This document shows, piece after piece, positions 10,086 to 17,776 of a stretch of 36,724 nucleotides of DNA. This stretch comes from Pseudomonadota bacterium (GTDB taxonomy: Bacteria; Desulfobacterota; Syntrophia; Syntrophales; UBA5619): NCBI GenBank assembly GCA_018819165.1, contig JAHJQP010000189.1:1-36724 (forward strand). Direction: 5' to 3'. Position 1 is the first letter of the stretch. Each line of letters starts with the position of its first letter. The position numbers were made by a program, and so were the translations under genes. The notes under the pieces were generated by a model. That model was not told where the DNA came from, did no database searches, and was given only the letters and a program-made list of their open reading frames with translations.

Positions 10086-11810
10086 ATGTCCTGGAAACTG
10101 AAAAAGAAATGCCTCGCTCTCCTCGCACGGGAAGAGGGGTACACCCGCAAGATCTGGGGAGATGCCCTGACGATCTGTCTCGCCTACCCGAACGTTTACA
10201 GGACGGGGATGTCCAATCTCGGGTTTCAGACCGTCTACGCCCTCATAAACCGCCACCCCGCCTGCCTGTGCGAACGGGTCTTTCTCCCCGATCCCGGCGA
10301 TGAAGCGGACCATGCCGCCTCCGCAACCCCGCTCTTCAGCCTCGAATCGCAGAAGCCCCTCGGCGATTTCGACATGGTCGCCTTCTCCCTCTCCTTTGAA
10401 AACGACTATCCCAACATCCTCCGGATTCTCGATTTGGCGGGGATTCCTCTCGCAGCCGAGATCCGAAGAGAGAAGGACCCCCTCGTTATCGGCGGCGGCA
10501 TCGCCGCCACCCTCAACCCAGAACCCCTCGCCGACTTTTTCGACCTCTTCCTCTTAGGCGAAGGCGAGGCCGTTCTCCCCGAATTTCTGGATGCCGCGGT
10601 CGCCCTCCGCCGGCAGCTTACGCGGGAGGCATTCCTCGCCCATGCGCAGAAAGAGATCTCCGGGGCCTATGTCCCCCGTTACTACCGGGTCACGAACCAA
10701 TGCGACGGACGTATCGCCGCCCGGGAGCCCGTCGACGCCGCCTTCCCCCGGCGGATCCCCAAACGGTGGGTCCCTGACCTCGACACATTCCCGACCGAAC
10801 AGGGCATCACCACCGCCGGCACTGAGTTCGGCGGCATGTTTCTCACGGAGGTCAGCCGGGGGTGCCGGCGGGGCTGCCGTTTCTGCGCCGCCGGTTTCGT
10901 CTGCCGGCCGGCGCGTTTCCGGAGCGCCGCGTCTCTGGAGGGCTCCTTCCGGCGGGGGCTCGAAAAAAGGAAGACGATCGGCCTTTTAGGCACGGCCGTC
11001 TCGGACCACCCCGATCTCATCCCCCTGTGCCGTTCTATCCTGGACAGCGGCGGAGGATCTGTGGCCGTCGGCTCTCTCCGCCTTGATCGCCTGAGCGTCC
11101 CCCTGGTGGCGCTCCTGAAGGAAACGGGAATGGAGACCGTCTCCCTCGCACCTGAGGCCGGATCTCAGCGTCTCCGGGATGTGATCCGCAAGGGGTTCAC
11201 TGCAGAGGAGATCTTTTCCGCGGTTGAAAAACTCATCGAATATGATATGCTGCATCTACGGCTCTACTTCATGGTGGGCCTCCCGACGGAAACGGACGAA
11301 GATATGGATGCCATCGTCCAACTGGTCAAGGGGATGGAGCATCGCGCCCGCCGGTATTCGGCGGGCAGGAAAGGGTTCCGGCGTCTGACGCTCAGCATCA
11401 ACCAGTTCATCCCCAAACCCGGAACGCCCTTCCAGTGGCACCCCCTGGAGGATACGGCCGTCGTCAGGAGAAGGATCCGGCGGATCACCGGCGCCTTGCG
11501 GGACGAAAAGGCGGTCCGGGTCATCCACGACATCCCGAAGTGGAATTATATCCAGGCGCTGCTCTCGCTGGGCGACCGAACGGTGGGAAAACTGCTGCTC
11601 GCGGTTCACCGTCACGGGGGCAACTGGGCGCAAGCCTTTAAGGAAGTGAATGTGAATCCCGACTTCTACGTCTACCGCCGGAAGGAGACCGGGGAGATCC
11701 TGCCGTGGGATTTTATCGATCACGGCATTGAAAAAACATTCCTAATCAGCGAATACCGGAAGGCATTGTCCGGGCCACCAGGGACAGATTTTAAATCTGT
11801 CCCCATCTAA
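10086..11810 (+). CDS. B12-type radical SAM protein (TIGR03960-like)
   Basis: The 574-residue protein has an N-terminal region like those of cobalamin-binding radical SAM enzymes (LAYPNVYRTGMSNLGFQTVY, about 32-51). The radical SAM domain follows, with the cluster-binding cysteines C260, C264 and C267 in CRRGCRFC. It fits the uncharacterised TIGR03960-like family, members of which are often encoded near or fused to DUF2344 proteins and ribonuclease G; neither partner is here. The reaction is unknown. The last 11 residues (GPPGTDFKSVP and one more) are encoded by a REP-like palindrome. They replace the cysteine-rich tail I remember for relatives, so the C-terminus may be truncated. It starts 33 bp after ftsZ. 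Confidence 0.85.
   Translation: MSWKLKKKCLALLAREEGYTRKIWGDALTICLAYPNVYRTGMSNLGFQTVYALINRHPACLCERVFLPDPGDEADHAASATPLFSLESQKPLGDFDMVAFSLSFENDYPNILRILDLAGIPLAAEIRREKDPLVIGGGIAATLNPEPLADFFDLFLLGEGEAVLPEFLDAAVALRRQLTREAFLAHAQKEISGAYVPRYYRVTNQCDGRIAAREPVDAAFPRRIPKRWVPDLDTFPTEQGITTAGTEFGGMFLTEVSRGCRRGCRFCAAGFVCRPARFRSAASLEGSFRRGLEKRKTIGLLGTAVSDHPDLIPLCRSILDSGGGSVAVGSLRLDRLSVPLVALLKETGMETVSLAPEAGSQRLRDVIRKGFTAEEIFSAVEKLIEYDMLHLRLYFMVGLPTETDEDMDAIVQLVKGMEHRARRYSAGRKGFRRLTLSINQFIPKPGTPFQWHPLEDTAVVRRRIRRITGALRDEKAVRVIHDIPKWNYIQALLSLGDRTVGKLLLAVHRHGGNWAQAFKEVNVNPDFYVYRRKETGEILPWDFIDHGIEKTFLISEYRKALSGPPGTDFKSVPI
11781..11803. repeat. REP-like palindrome at the radical SAM gene end
   Basis: Two 11-base arms, GGGACAGATTT and AAATCTGTCCC, form a perfect inverted repeat around one central T. 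The element overlaps the last codons of the radical SAM gene and supplies the peptide TDFKSVP. Palindromes of this type are scattered in many deltaproteobacterial genomes and often give such tails to annotated proteins (known from memory). Only one copy is seen in this window, so dispersal in this genome is an inference. The RNA could also act as a weak hairpin before the next gene. Confidence 0.7.
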
Positions 11811-11826
11811 ACAAGGAGACAAAACC

Positions 11827-14571
11827 ATGACCACCGTCCGCACCCCCCATCCCCGGACCAGACAGATGAAGGTGATGATCCTCTTCATCGCCGCACTGGT
11901 CCTGTTGGTTGTTTTTCTTCGGATCATCGGCCTGATCACCGACTGGTTCTGGTTTCAGGAAGTGGGTTATCAGCAGATCTTTACCGTGACCCTCCTGGCG
12001 AAGATCAAGACCGGCTTTCTCTTTGGCGCGGTTTTCTTTCTCATCCTCTACGGCAGTCTCCTGATCGCGCTGCGCCTTTCGCGGGAACCCCTTTTCGGCG
12101 ATCAGGCGGGATCGTTCGACATTCCGCTCCGGCAGATGGAGCCGGGCGCCCTAAAGATCCTGGTCTCCGCGGGATCGCTCCTCTTCGGCCTTTTCGCCGC
12201 GGCGAACGGATCCGATCAGTGGGAAAACTTTCTCCGCTTCGTCAACGCGACCCCCTTCGGCGTCTCCGACCCGCTGTTCCGGAAGGATATCGGCTTCTAC
12301 GTCTTCCAGCTCCCCTTCCTTCTCCATATCCACGGCTGGCTGAAGTTCGTCCTCATGGTGACGGCGGCGGCGACGGGGTTCATCTATCTCATCAGGCGAT
12401 CATTTCTGTTTATACCGCCCCGGGTATGGAAGATTGCGCCCGCCGCCCGTGCGCATCTCGCCCTCCTTGTCGCCCTGTTCTTTTTCTGGGGCGTCTTCGG
12501 GACCTGGCTTGACCTCAACGACCTCCTCTTTACGAAACGAGGGGTGGTCTTCGGTCCCGGCTACACCGACGTGACCACCCAGCTCTGGGTGCTGAAACTC
12601 ATGATGGGGCTTTATGCACTCTCCGGGATCGCCGCGATTTTCTATGCCTTCCGTCCGAACTGGCGGGTTCCGGCGGCGGCGGTTCTCCTTCTCATCGCCG
12701 TGACCGTCCTGGGCCGGGGGATCTACCCCTCCCTCGTCCAGAAATTCAAAGTGATTCCCAACGAGATCGTTGCCGAAACCCCCTATCTGGAGAAGAACAT
12801 CCGCTATACGCGTCTTGCCTACGGGCTGACCCAGATCGAGGAGAAGGAGTTCCCGACGGAGGATAATCTGACGGCGAAGGACCTGGAGAAGAACAACCTG
12901 ACCGTGAAGAACATCCGGCTCTGGAACCATGCGCCGCTCTTGCAGACCTACAGCCAGCTCCAGGAGATGCGGACCTACTACAAGTTCACCGGCGTCGACA
13001 ACGACCGCTACACGATCAACGGCGAATACCGGCAGGTGATGCTCTCTCCGCGGGAGATCTCCTATCCGGCGCTGCCGTCCCGAACCTGGGTGAACGAACA
13101 TCTCGCCTACACGCACGGCTACGGCGTCGTCATGGGCCCCGTGAACCGCATCTCCCCCGAGGGGCTCCCGGAATTCTTCATCAAGGACATCCCTCCCGTC
13201 TCGACGACGCCCGTCAAAGTCACCCGCCCGGAGATCTACTTCGGGGAGAACTCAAACGAATATGTCTTCGTGAAGACCAAAATGCCGGAGTTCGACTACC
13301 CCGTGGGCGACAAGAACGTATACTCCCGCTACGAGGGAAAGGGAGGCGTTCCTCTCTCCTTCTGGAGGAAACTGATCTTTGCGGTCCGTTTCGGTTCCAT
13401 CACGATGCTCCTTTCGGACGACATCACCTCCGAAAGCCGCATTGTCTACCACCGCAACGTCCGCGAGCGGGTCTCCATGATCGCCCCCTTTGCACACCTC
13501 GACCAGGACCCCTACCTTGTCATCTCGCCGGAGGGGCGCCTACTCTGGTTCATCGACGGCTACACGGTCACGGATCGCTTCCCCTATTCGGAGCCCACCC
13601 CGGACGTGGGCAACTATATCCGCAACACGTTGAAGGCGGTCGTGGACGCCTATGACGGAACGGTTCAGCTTTACGTTAGCGACCCGACCGACCCGATCAT
13701 GCAGACCTACAGCCGGATCTTCCCCGGCGTCTTCAAGCCGATGGGCGAGATGCCGGAGGCGCTCCGGAGCCATGTCCGCTATCCGTCGGGTTTCATGGCG
13801 ATCCAGGCGCGGATGTACCGGGCGTACCACATGCAGGACCCGCGGGTCTTCTACAACAAGGAAGACCTCTGGTCGATCCCGGGGAAACAGGTCGCCGGCG
13901 GCCAGCAGGCCATGGACCCCTACTACACGATCATGAAGCTCCCCGGGACCGAGAAGGAGGAGTTCATTCTCCTGGCCCCCTTCACGCCCAGCATGAAGGA
14001 CAACATGTCGGCCTGGATGGCCGCCCGCTGCGACGCCCCAAATTACGGGAAGGTGATCGTCTACAAATTCCCCAAGCAGAAGTTGGTCTACGGCCCGCGC
14101 CAGATCGAGGCCCGGATCGACCAGGACACCGAGATCTCCAAGCAGCTGACGCTCTGGCAACAGCATGGATCGAACGTGATCCGGGGGAGCCTGCTGGCAA
14201 TCCCGATCGAGAAATCGATCCTCTACGTCGAATCCCTGTACCTGGCCGCCGCCAACGGCCAGCTCCCCGAACTCAAAAGGGTGATCGTGGCCTACGGGAA
14301 TAACATCGCCATGGAGGAGACGCTCGACCTCGCCCTCCGGAAGATCTTCGGCGGGGGACCGATGAAGGACCGGGAACCGCAGGCCGGCGTAAAGCAGCCG
14401 GCGGCGGGCGCGGAGCTCAGCGACCGGCAGACGGCCATCGAGGCCCTCGGCCATTTCCGGAAGGCGCAGGAATTCCTCCGGCAGGGGAACTGGGGCGCCT
14501 TCGGCGAGGAGCTTAAAAAAACGGGGGAGATCCTGCTCTCGATCGAAAAGAAGGGCGGAAAGGCAAAATAG
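11827..14571 (+). CDS. UPF0182 (COG1615) large membrane protein
   Basis: The 914-residue protein belongs to the UPF0182 family of integral membrane proteins of unknown function. The first 300 residues hold about seven hydrophobic helices, beginning VMILFIAALVLLVVFLRI. The family-typical block TDWFWFQEVGYQQIFT follows that helix, and FFWGVFGTWLDLNDLLF lies further on. The large remaining part is soluble and probably outside the membrane, with YPSGFMAIQARMYRAYHM and MPEFDYPVGD as recognisable blocks. The C-terminal tail is charged and low in conservation. The start has GGAG at a good distance and lies just after the palindrome ending the radical SAM gene. No role can be read from the context. 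Confidence 0.9.
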   Translation: MTTVRTPHPRTRQMKVMILFIAALVLLVVFLRIIGLITDWFWFQEVGYQQIFTVTLLAKIKTGFLFGAVFFLILYGSLLIALRLSREPLFGDQAGSFDIPLRQMEPGALKILVSAGSLLFGLFAAANGSDQWENFLRFVNATPFGVSDPLFRKDIGFYVFQLPFLLHIHGWLKFVLMVTAAATGFIYLIRRSFLFIPPRVWKIAPAARAHLALLVALFFFWGVFGTWLDLNDLLFTKRGVVFGPGYTDVTTQLWVLKLMMGLYALSGIAAIFYAFRPNWRVPAAAVLLLIAVTVLGRGIYPSLVQKFKVIPNEIVAETPYLEKNIRYTRLAYGLTQIEEKEFPTEDNLTAKDLEKNNLTVKNIRLWNHAPLLQTYSQLQEMRTYYKFTGVDNDRYTINGEYRQVMLSPREISYPALPSRTWVNEHLAYTHGYGVVMGPVNRISPEGLPEFFIKDIPPVSTTPVKVTRPEIYFGENSNEYVFVKTKMPEFDYPVGDKNVYSRYEGKGGVPLSFWRKLIFAVRFGSITMLLSDDITSESRIVYHRNVRERVSMIAPFAHLDQDPYLVISPEGRLLWFIDGYTVTDRFPYSEPTPDVGNYIRNTLKAVVDAYDGTVQLYVSDPTDPIMQTYSRIFPGVFKPMGEMPEALRSHVRYPSGFMAIQARMYRAYHMQDPRVFYNKEDLWSIPGKQVAGGQQAMDPYYTIMKLPGTEKEEFILLAPFTPSMKDNMSAWMAARCDAPNYGKVIVYKFPKQKLVYGPRQIEARIDQDTEISKQLTLWQQHGSNVIRGSLLAIPIEKSILYVESLYLAAANGQLPELKRVIVAYGNNIAMEETLDLALRKIFGGGPMKDREPQAGVKQPAAGAELSDRQTAIEALGHFRKAQEFLRQGNWGAFGEELKKTGEILLSIEKKGGKAK

Positions 14572-14644
14572 CGTTTCCAAGCAAAAACCGGCCGGTTGCA
14601 AAGCCGTCAACAGGGTTACACAGATATTTAAGGAGGTTATGGTC

Positions 14645-15364
14645 ATGGTCAGGGATAGTGTGGCGGTTTCCACCACTGCATGCTGGAAAAAAGGGGAGGC
14701 CCCCGGTCGGGGACTCGTCAGAACGGTCGTTTGCCTGTGCCTGCTGCTTCTGGTGAGCGGCTGCACGCCCAAGCTCTACAACATTGACATGCGGTATCAA
14801 CCGACAAAGACGATCACGCCGGCTCTGAACGACGGCCGGAAATACAGCCTGACCGTGGCCTCATTCATCGACCGCCGGAAGATGGACGACACGCTCCTGA
14901 TCGGTCGGGTCTTTAAATCCGACGGCTCCTCCATCCCGATCCTGCCTAAATACGTCAAGGCGACGGACGCCGTGGCCTCGGCGCTCCGCGAACTTCTCAT
15001 CAAATCGGGATACAGCGTCGTCCCGGACAAGCCGGCCTGGAACCTGGAGGAGGCCGCCATCCAGCCGGGCTGGGGCACGCTCCTCGTCGGCGGCGCCATT
15101 GACGATCTCGATGTGACCTGCCTCGACACGATCCCGAGAATACGCTACACGGCCAAGGTGCGGGTGACGCTGATCTTTGCCGACGTCCAGAAGAAGAGAA
15201 TCTTCTACAAGGTGACTTCGGAGAGCAGTTCTTCCCTGGATCATGTCGTTTTTTCAGAGGAGAAGTTGGAGAGCCAGATCAATGGCGTCCTGTCGGACGC
15301 GATGGAAAAGGCGATCGAAGGGCCGGAAACCGGCCGCCGGATCCGGGAGGCGCTCAAACAGTAG
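14645..15364 (+). CDS. Predicted outer-envelope lipoprotein (possibly YajG-like)
   Basis: The 239-residue protein has a basic N-terminus, a hydrophobic stretch (VVCLCLLLLVSG) and a lipobox VSGC with the acylated cysteine at about residue 40, so it should be a lipoprotein. The mature part (TVASFIDRRKMDDTLLIG, then RELLIKSGYSV) resembles YajG-like lipoproteins of unknown function; this match is tentative. The ATG at 14645 is preferred because AGGAGG ends eight bases before it; the in-frame ATG at 14639 is only two bases from that site. It follows the UPF0182 gene by 73 bp and may be cotranscribed. Convergent with the YitT gene downstream. Confidence 0.75.
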   Translation: MVRDSVAVSTTACWKKGEAPGRGLVRTVVCLCLLLLVSGCTPKLYNIDMRYQPTKTITPALNDGRKYSLTVASFIDRRKMDDTLLIGRVFKSDGSSIPILPKYVKATDAVASALRELLIKSGYSVVPDKPAWNLEEAAIQPGWGTLLVGGAIDDLDVTCLDTIPRIRYTAKVRVTLIFADVQKKRIFYKVTSESSSSLDHVVFSEEKLESQINGVLSDAMEKAIEGPETGRRIREALKQ

Positions 15365-15375
15365 CTGCCTCCGGC

Positions 15376-15419
15376 CGGCTTCTGCCGTCAAGGCTCTCGC
15401 AAAACCGGCAGGCAAGCCG
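15376..15419. terminator. Stem-loop between convergent genes
   Basis: CGGCTTCTGCCG pairs with CGGCAG and AAGCCG across an 18-base loop, with a two-base bulge. It lies in the 71-bp gap between the convergent lipoprotein and YitT genes, so it could end transcription from both sides. There is no run of T on either strand, so it may not be a true intrinsic terminator. Confidence 0.4.
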
Positions 15420-15435
15420 TCAAAACAGGGAGCCG

Positions 15436-16311
15436 TCACCAGTGGGGCTGGTTGCCGATGCGGTGTCCCATGACCTCGGTGGTGTCGGACACCACGACGA
15501 AGGCGGCCGGATCCTCGCTGCGGACGATCTGCTTGAGGGTCGCCACCTCCCGGAAGGTCACCACCGTGTAGAGGATCTGCTGCTCCCGCTGCGAATAGGC
15601 CCCCTGACCGCGGAGGATGGTCACGCCGCGGTGGATTTCGGTGAGAATCCGGGGAGAGATTTTTTCCCACCGGAGCGAGATGATGAAGACCGCCTTCCGT
15701 TGGCTTAAGCCCGACACGACCAGGTCGACGATCTTCGTGGAAACATAGAGGTAGATCAGGGTATAGAGGGCGCCTTCCAGGGAGAAGAGCAGGGCCGCGG
15801 TTGCCAGCACCAAGGTGTTGAAGGCCAGGACCGTCGTCCCCACGCGGATGGAAAAGCGATGGAGGAAGATCACCGACAGGATATCGGTCCCGCCGGCGGA
15901 TCCCATCGATTTGAGGATAACCCCCGACCCCGTTCCGAAGATTAGACCGGCAAGAATGGCGGCCAGCAGCTTGTCCTGGACCGGAACCGGGAATTGAGCC
16001 CATTGGACGGCGGCGGAAAAGATCAGCGTCCCGACGATGCTGTAGAGGAAAAACCGGCGGCTGATGAAAAACCAGCCGGCGATGAACAGCGGCACGTTCG
16101 CAAGGGCGTAGATCAGGGCAACGGAGAGAGACGGGACGAGGTAATGAAAGACGAGGGCCAGACCCGTCACGCCGCCGCTGACGAAGCCGTGGGGAATCAG
16201 GATGCCGTTGACGACCACGCCGCACAGGAGGCTTCCCAGAACCAGCAGCACCAGGTTCCAGCCGATGTTCTTCAGAACCGGCCAGCCTCCCCACCGGAAA
16301 AGGACCGGCAT
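15436..16311 (-). CDS. YitT family membrane protein (DUF161 + DUF2179)
   Basis: The 291-residue protein has five to six hydrophobic helices, with the family blocks NGILIPHGFVSGGVTGLALV and ILKSMGSAGGTDILSV. A C-terminal cytoplasmic DUF2179 domain follows, with GVTILRGQGAYSQREQQILY. YitT-type proteins are widespread inner-membrane proteins without an established function; DUF2179 is thought to sense a small ligand. The frame is open to an ATG at 16476, but the ATG at 16311 has a near-perfect Shine-Dalgarno sequence (GGAGGTGAT on the minus strand, 16316-16324). The extra 55 residues read as non-protein-like, so 16311 is used. A perfect stem-loop sits in the leader. It is divergent from the RpiR regulator. 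Confidence 0.88.
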   Translation of the reverse strand: MPVLFRWGGWPVLKNIGWNLVLLVLGSLLCGVVVNGILIPHGFVSGGVTGLALVFHYLVPSLSVALIYALANVPLFIAGWFFISRRFFLYSIVGTLIFSAAVQWAQFPVPVQDKLLAAILAGLIFGTGSGVILKSMGSAGGTDILSVIFLHRFSIRVGTTVLAFNTLVLATAALLFSLEGALYTLIYLYVSTKIVDLVVSGLSQRKAVFIISLRWEKISPRILTEIHRGVTILRGQGAYSQREQQILYTVVTFREVATLKQIVRSEDPAAFVVVSDTTEVMGHRIGNQPHW

Positions 16312-16336
16312 CGTAATCACCTCCCGTTCACGGATG

Positions 16337-16364
16337 ATCCCCGCAGTGATCGGTCTGCGGGGAT
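16337..16364 (-). promoter_or_regulatory. Perfect stem-loop in the YitT gene leader
   Basis: ATCCCCGCAG and CTGCGGGGAT form a perfect 10-bp stem with an eight-base loop. In the minus-strand transcript it ends 12 bases before the Shine-Dalgarno sequence of the YitT gene. No T run follows, so it is not a simple terminator. It could be a binding site for a protein or an element that affects translation or RNA stability; this is inferred from position only. Confidence 0.45.
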
Positions 16365-16635
16365 TCGTATTTCCGGCAGCCTCAGGCGTCGCCTCCGGAC
16401 AAAAGCGCCGACCCTGCCGGTGCGAACATGATACAGGGATTGCTGGAAAAAGTATACCGGCAATTCCCGCGCCCACATCACGACCCTCAACAAGCCGGTC
16501 TACAACATCGTCAAATTCGGGATCCGCGGCCTGAGGCAGCCATCGCGGCGGAGGGCAGCGGTTTCAGGACGGACTGGATCCCCGGACGGGAAGGGGGAAA
16601 GAGGATCGCAAATATTTTCTCTAAAAATTTTTCGC
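16365..16635. other. Divergent intergenic region with a possible coding remnant
   Basis: The gap between the YitT and RpiR starts is 389 bp. No full gene fits in it. On the plus strand, 16459-16533 reads as a short protein-like stretch (RAHITTLNKPVYNIVKFG is part of it) with C or G at nearly every third codon position, like the real genes nearby. It has no start codon and no domain I recognise, and may be the tail of a decayed gene. I could not find a convincing promoter for the YitT gene in this stretch. Confidence 0.3.
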
Positions 16636-16670
16636 TTGACAATGCTCTCCTTATATGAAATAATATTTTC
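16636..16670 (+). promoter_or_regulatory. Sigma70 promoter and palindromic operator of the RpiR gene
   Basis: A consensus -35 box TTGACA (16636-16641) is followed after 17 bases by AATAAT (16659-16664), five of six matches to the -10 consensus. The palindrome GAAATAATATTTTC (16657-16670) covers the -10. ATTATTTC (16693-16700), the exact inverse of GAAATAAT, directly precedes the start codon. RpiR-family regulators are known to bind AT-rich palindromes with GAAA and TTTC ends, so autoregulation is a fair inference. Confidence 0.65.
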
Positions 16671-16700
16671 AACAAATAATAACTTTGAAGGAATTATTTC

Positions 16701-17612
16701 ATGCCTATCCCGACCCTCATTGCCGACAAGCAGATCCAGATGACCTCATCCCAGAGCCGTGCGGCTCAGTACATCACGGATCATTACGACGAGGCAATTT
16801 TTATGACGGCCTCGAAATTGGCCAGGCAGGTGGGCGTCAGCGAAGCCACGATCGTGCGGCTTGCGCAGGTCCTCGGGTTTGACGGCTACCCGGCAATGCA
16901 GCGGATGCTCCGGGAAAAACTCCAGGAACGCCTGACCACGGTCACCCGTCTCGAAAAAAGCGTCCAGAACGTCCGGAACGACGGGGACGTTCTTACAAAG
17001 GTCATGCAGGAGGACATCAGGAACCTTTCTCAGACCCTGCAGGAGATCTCCCTGGACACCTTCCACAAGGCCGTCATTGACATGAAAAGCGCCAAGATGA
17101 TCTACGTGGTGGGGATGAGGGGCGCCCACGCTCCCGCACTCGTCCTCTCCCTTTACCTGCGTTTTCTGAGGAAACAGGCCACCGCGGTGATCCCCGGTTA
17201 CGGAGACGTCTGGAACACCCTTCACGGCATGGGCAGCGAGGATCTCGTCATCGGCATCAGTTTCCCGCGGTATACGAAACTGACAATCGACGTGCTGGAA
17301 TACGCCCATGAACAGGGCGCTCGGGTCGGCGCCATCACCGACTCCCCCTTCTCCCCCCTCGCCCGCAACGCCGACTGGGTCCTGTCCGTCCATTCCCGGC
17401 TGGACTCCTTCATCGAGTCGTTCACCGCAGCCATGAGCCTGGTCAACGCCCTGTTGACGGCGCTGAGCGTTCAGGATCCGGAGGAAACCATGAAGGCGCT
17501 TAAGGAAAGGGAAGCCCTCTGGCAGCAGAAGGAGATTTACGTCATCCCTTACGCGGATCCCCGGAACAGAAACAACGAAAGGAGACCCCGCCGCGGCAAG
17601 CCGCGTCTCTGA
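16701..17612 (+). CDS. MurR/RpiR family transcriptional regulator (HTH + SIS)
   Basis: The 303-residue protein has an N-terminal HTH_6 domain (about 10-80) with the recognition region ASKLARQVGVSEATIVRLAQ. A SIS sugar-phosphate-binding domain follows (about 125-250), with IYVVGMRGAHAPALVLSLYL and DLVIGISFPRYTKLTIDVLE. Members sense phosphosugars or related metabolites and control catabolic genes. It lies upstream of the acyl-CoA synthetase gene, 164 bp away, and may control that block, itself or the divergent YitT gene. AAGGA stands eight bases before the ATG. The final codons contain a GC-rich hairpin (CGCGG/CCGCG) without a T run. The effector cannot be read from the sequence. Confidence 0.9.
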   Translation: MPIPTLIADKQIQMTSSQSRAAQYITDHYDEAIFMTASKLARQVGVSEATIVRLAQVLGFDGYPAMQRMLREKLQERLTTVTRLEKSVQNVRNDGDVLTKVMQEDIRNLSQTLQEISLDTFHKAVIDMKSAKMIYVVGMRGAHAPALVLSLYLRFLRKQATAVIPGYGDVWNTLHGMGSEDLVIGISFPRYTKLTIDVLEYAHEQGARVGAITDSPFSPLARNADWVLSVHSRLDSFIESFTAAMSLVNALLTALSVQDPEETMKALKEREALWQQKEIYVIPYADPRNRNNERRPRRGKPRL

Positions 17613-17776
17613 GCAGGCGGCAACAGGACCGGATTTCCTTCTTTTCAACTTCCCGTTGACCTCAAGGGCGCCGCGATTATTGGCAGAACAAATGACACCG
17701 GAATCCGGGCATTCAGCTCCACCGTGAGAAGAAGCGCGGTTTCGAATCTCGATCATTATCAGGAAAGGAGGATGCA

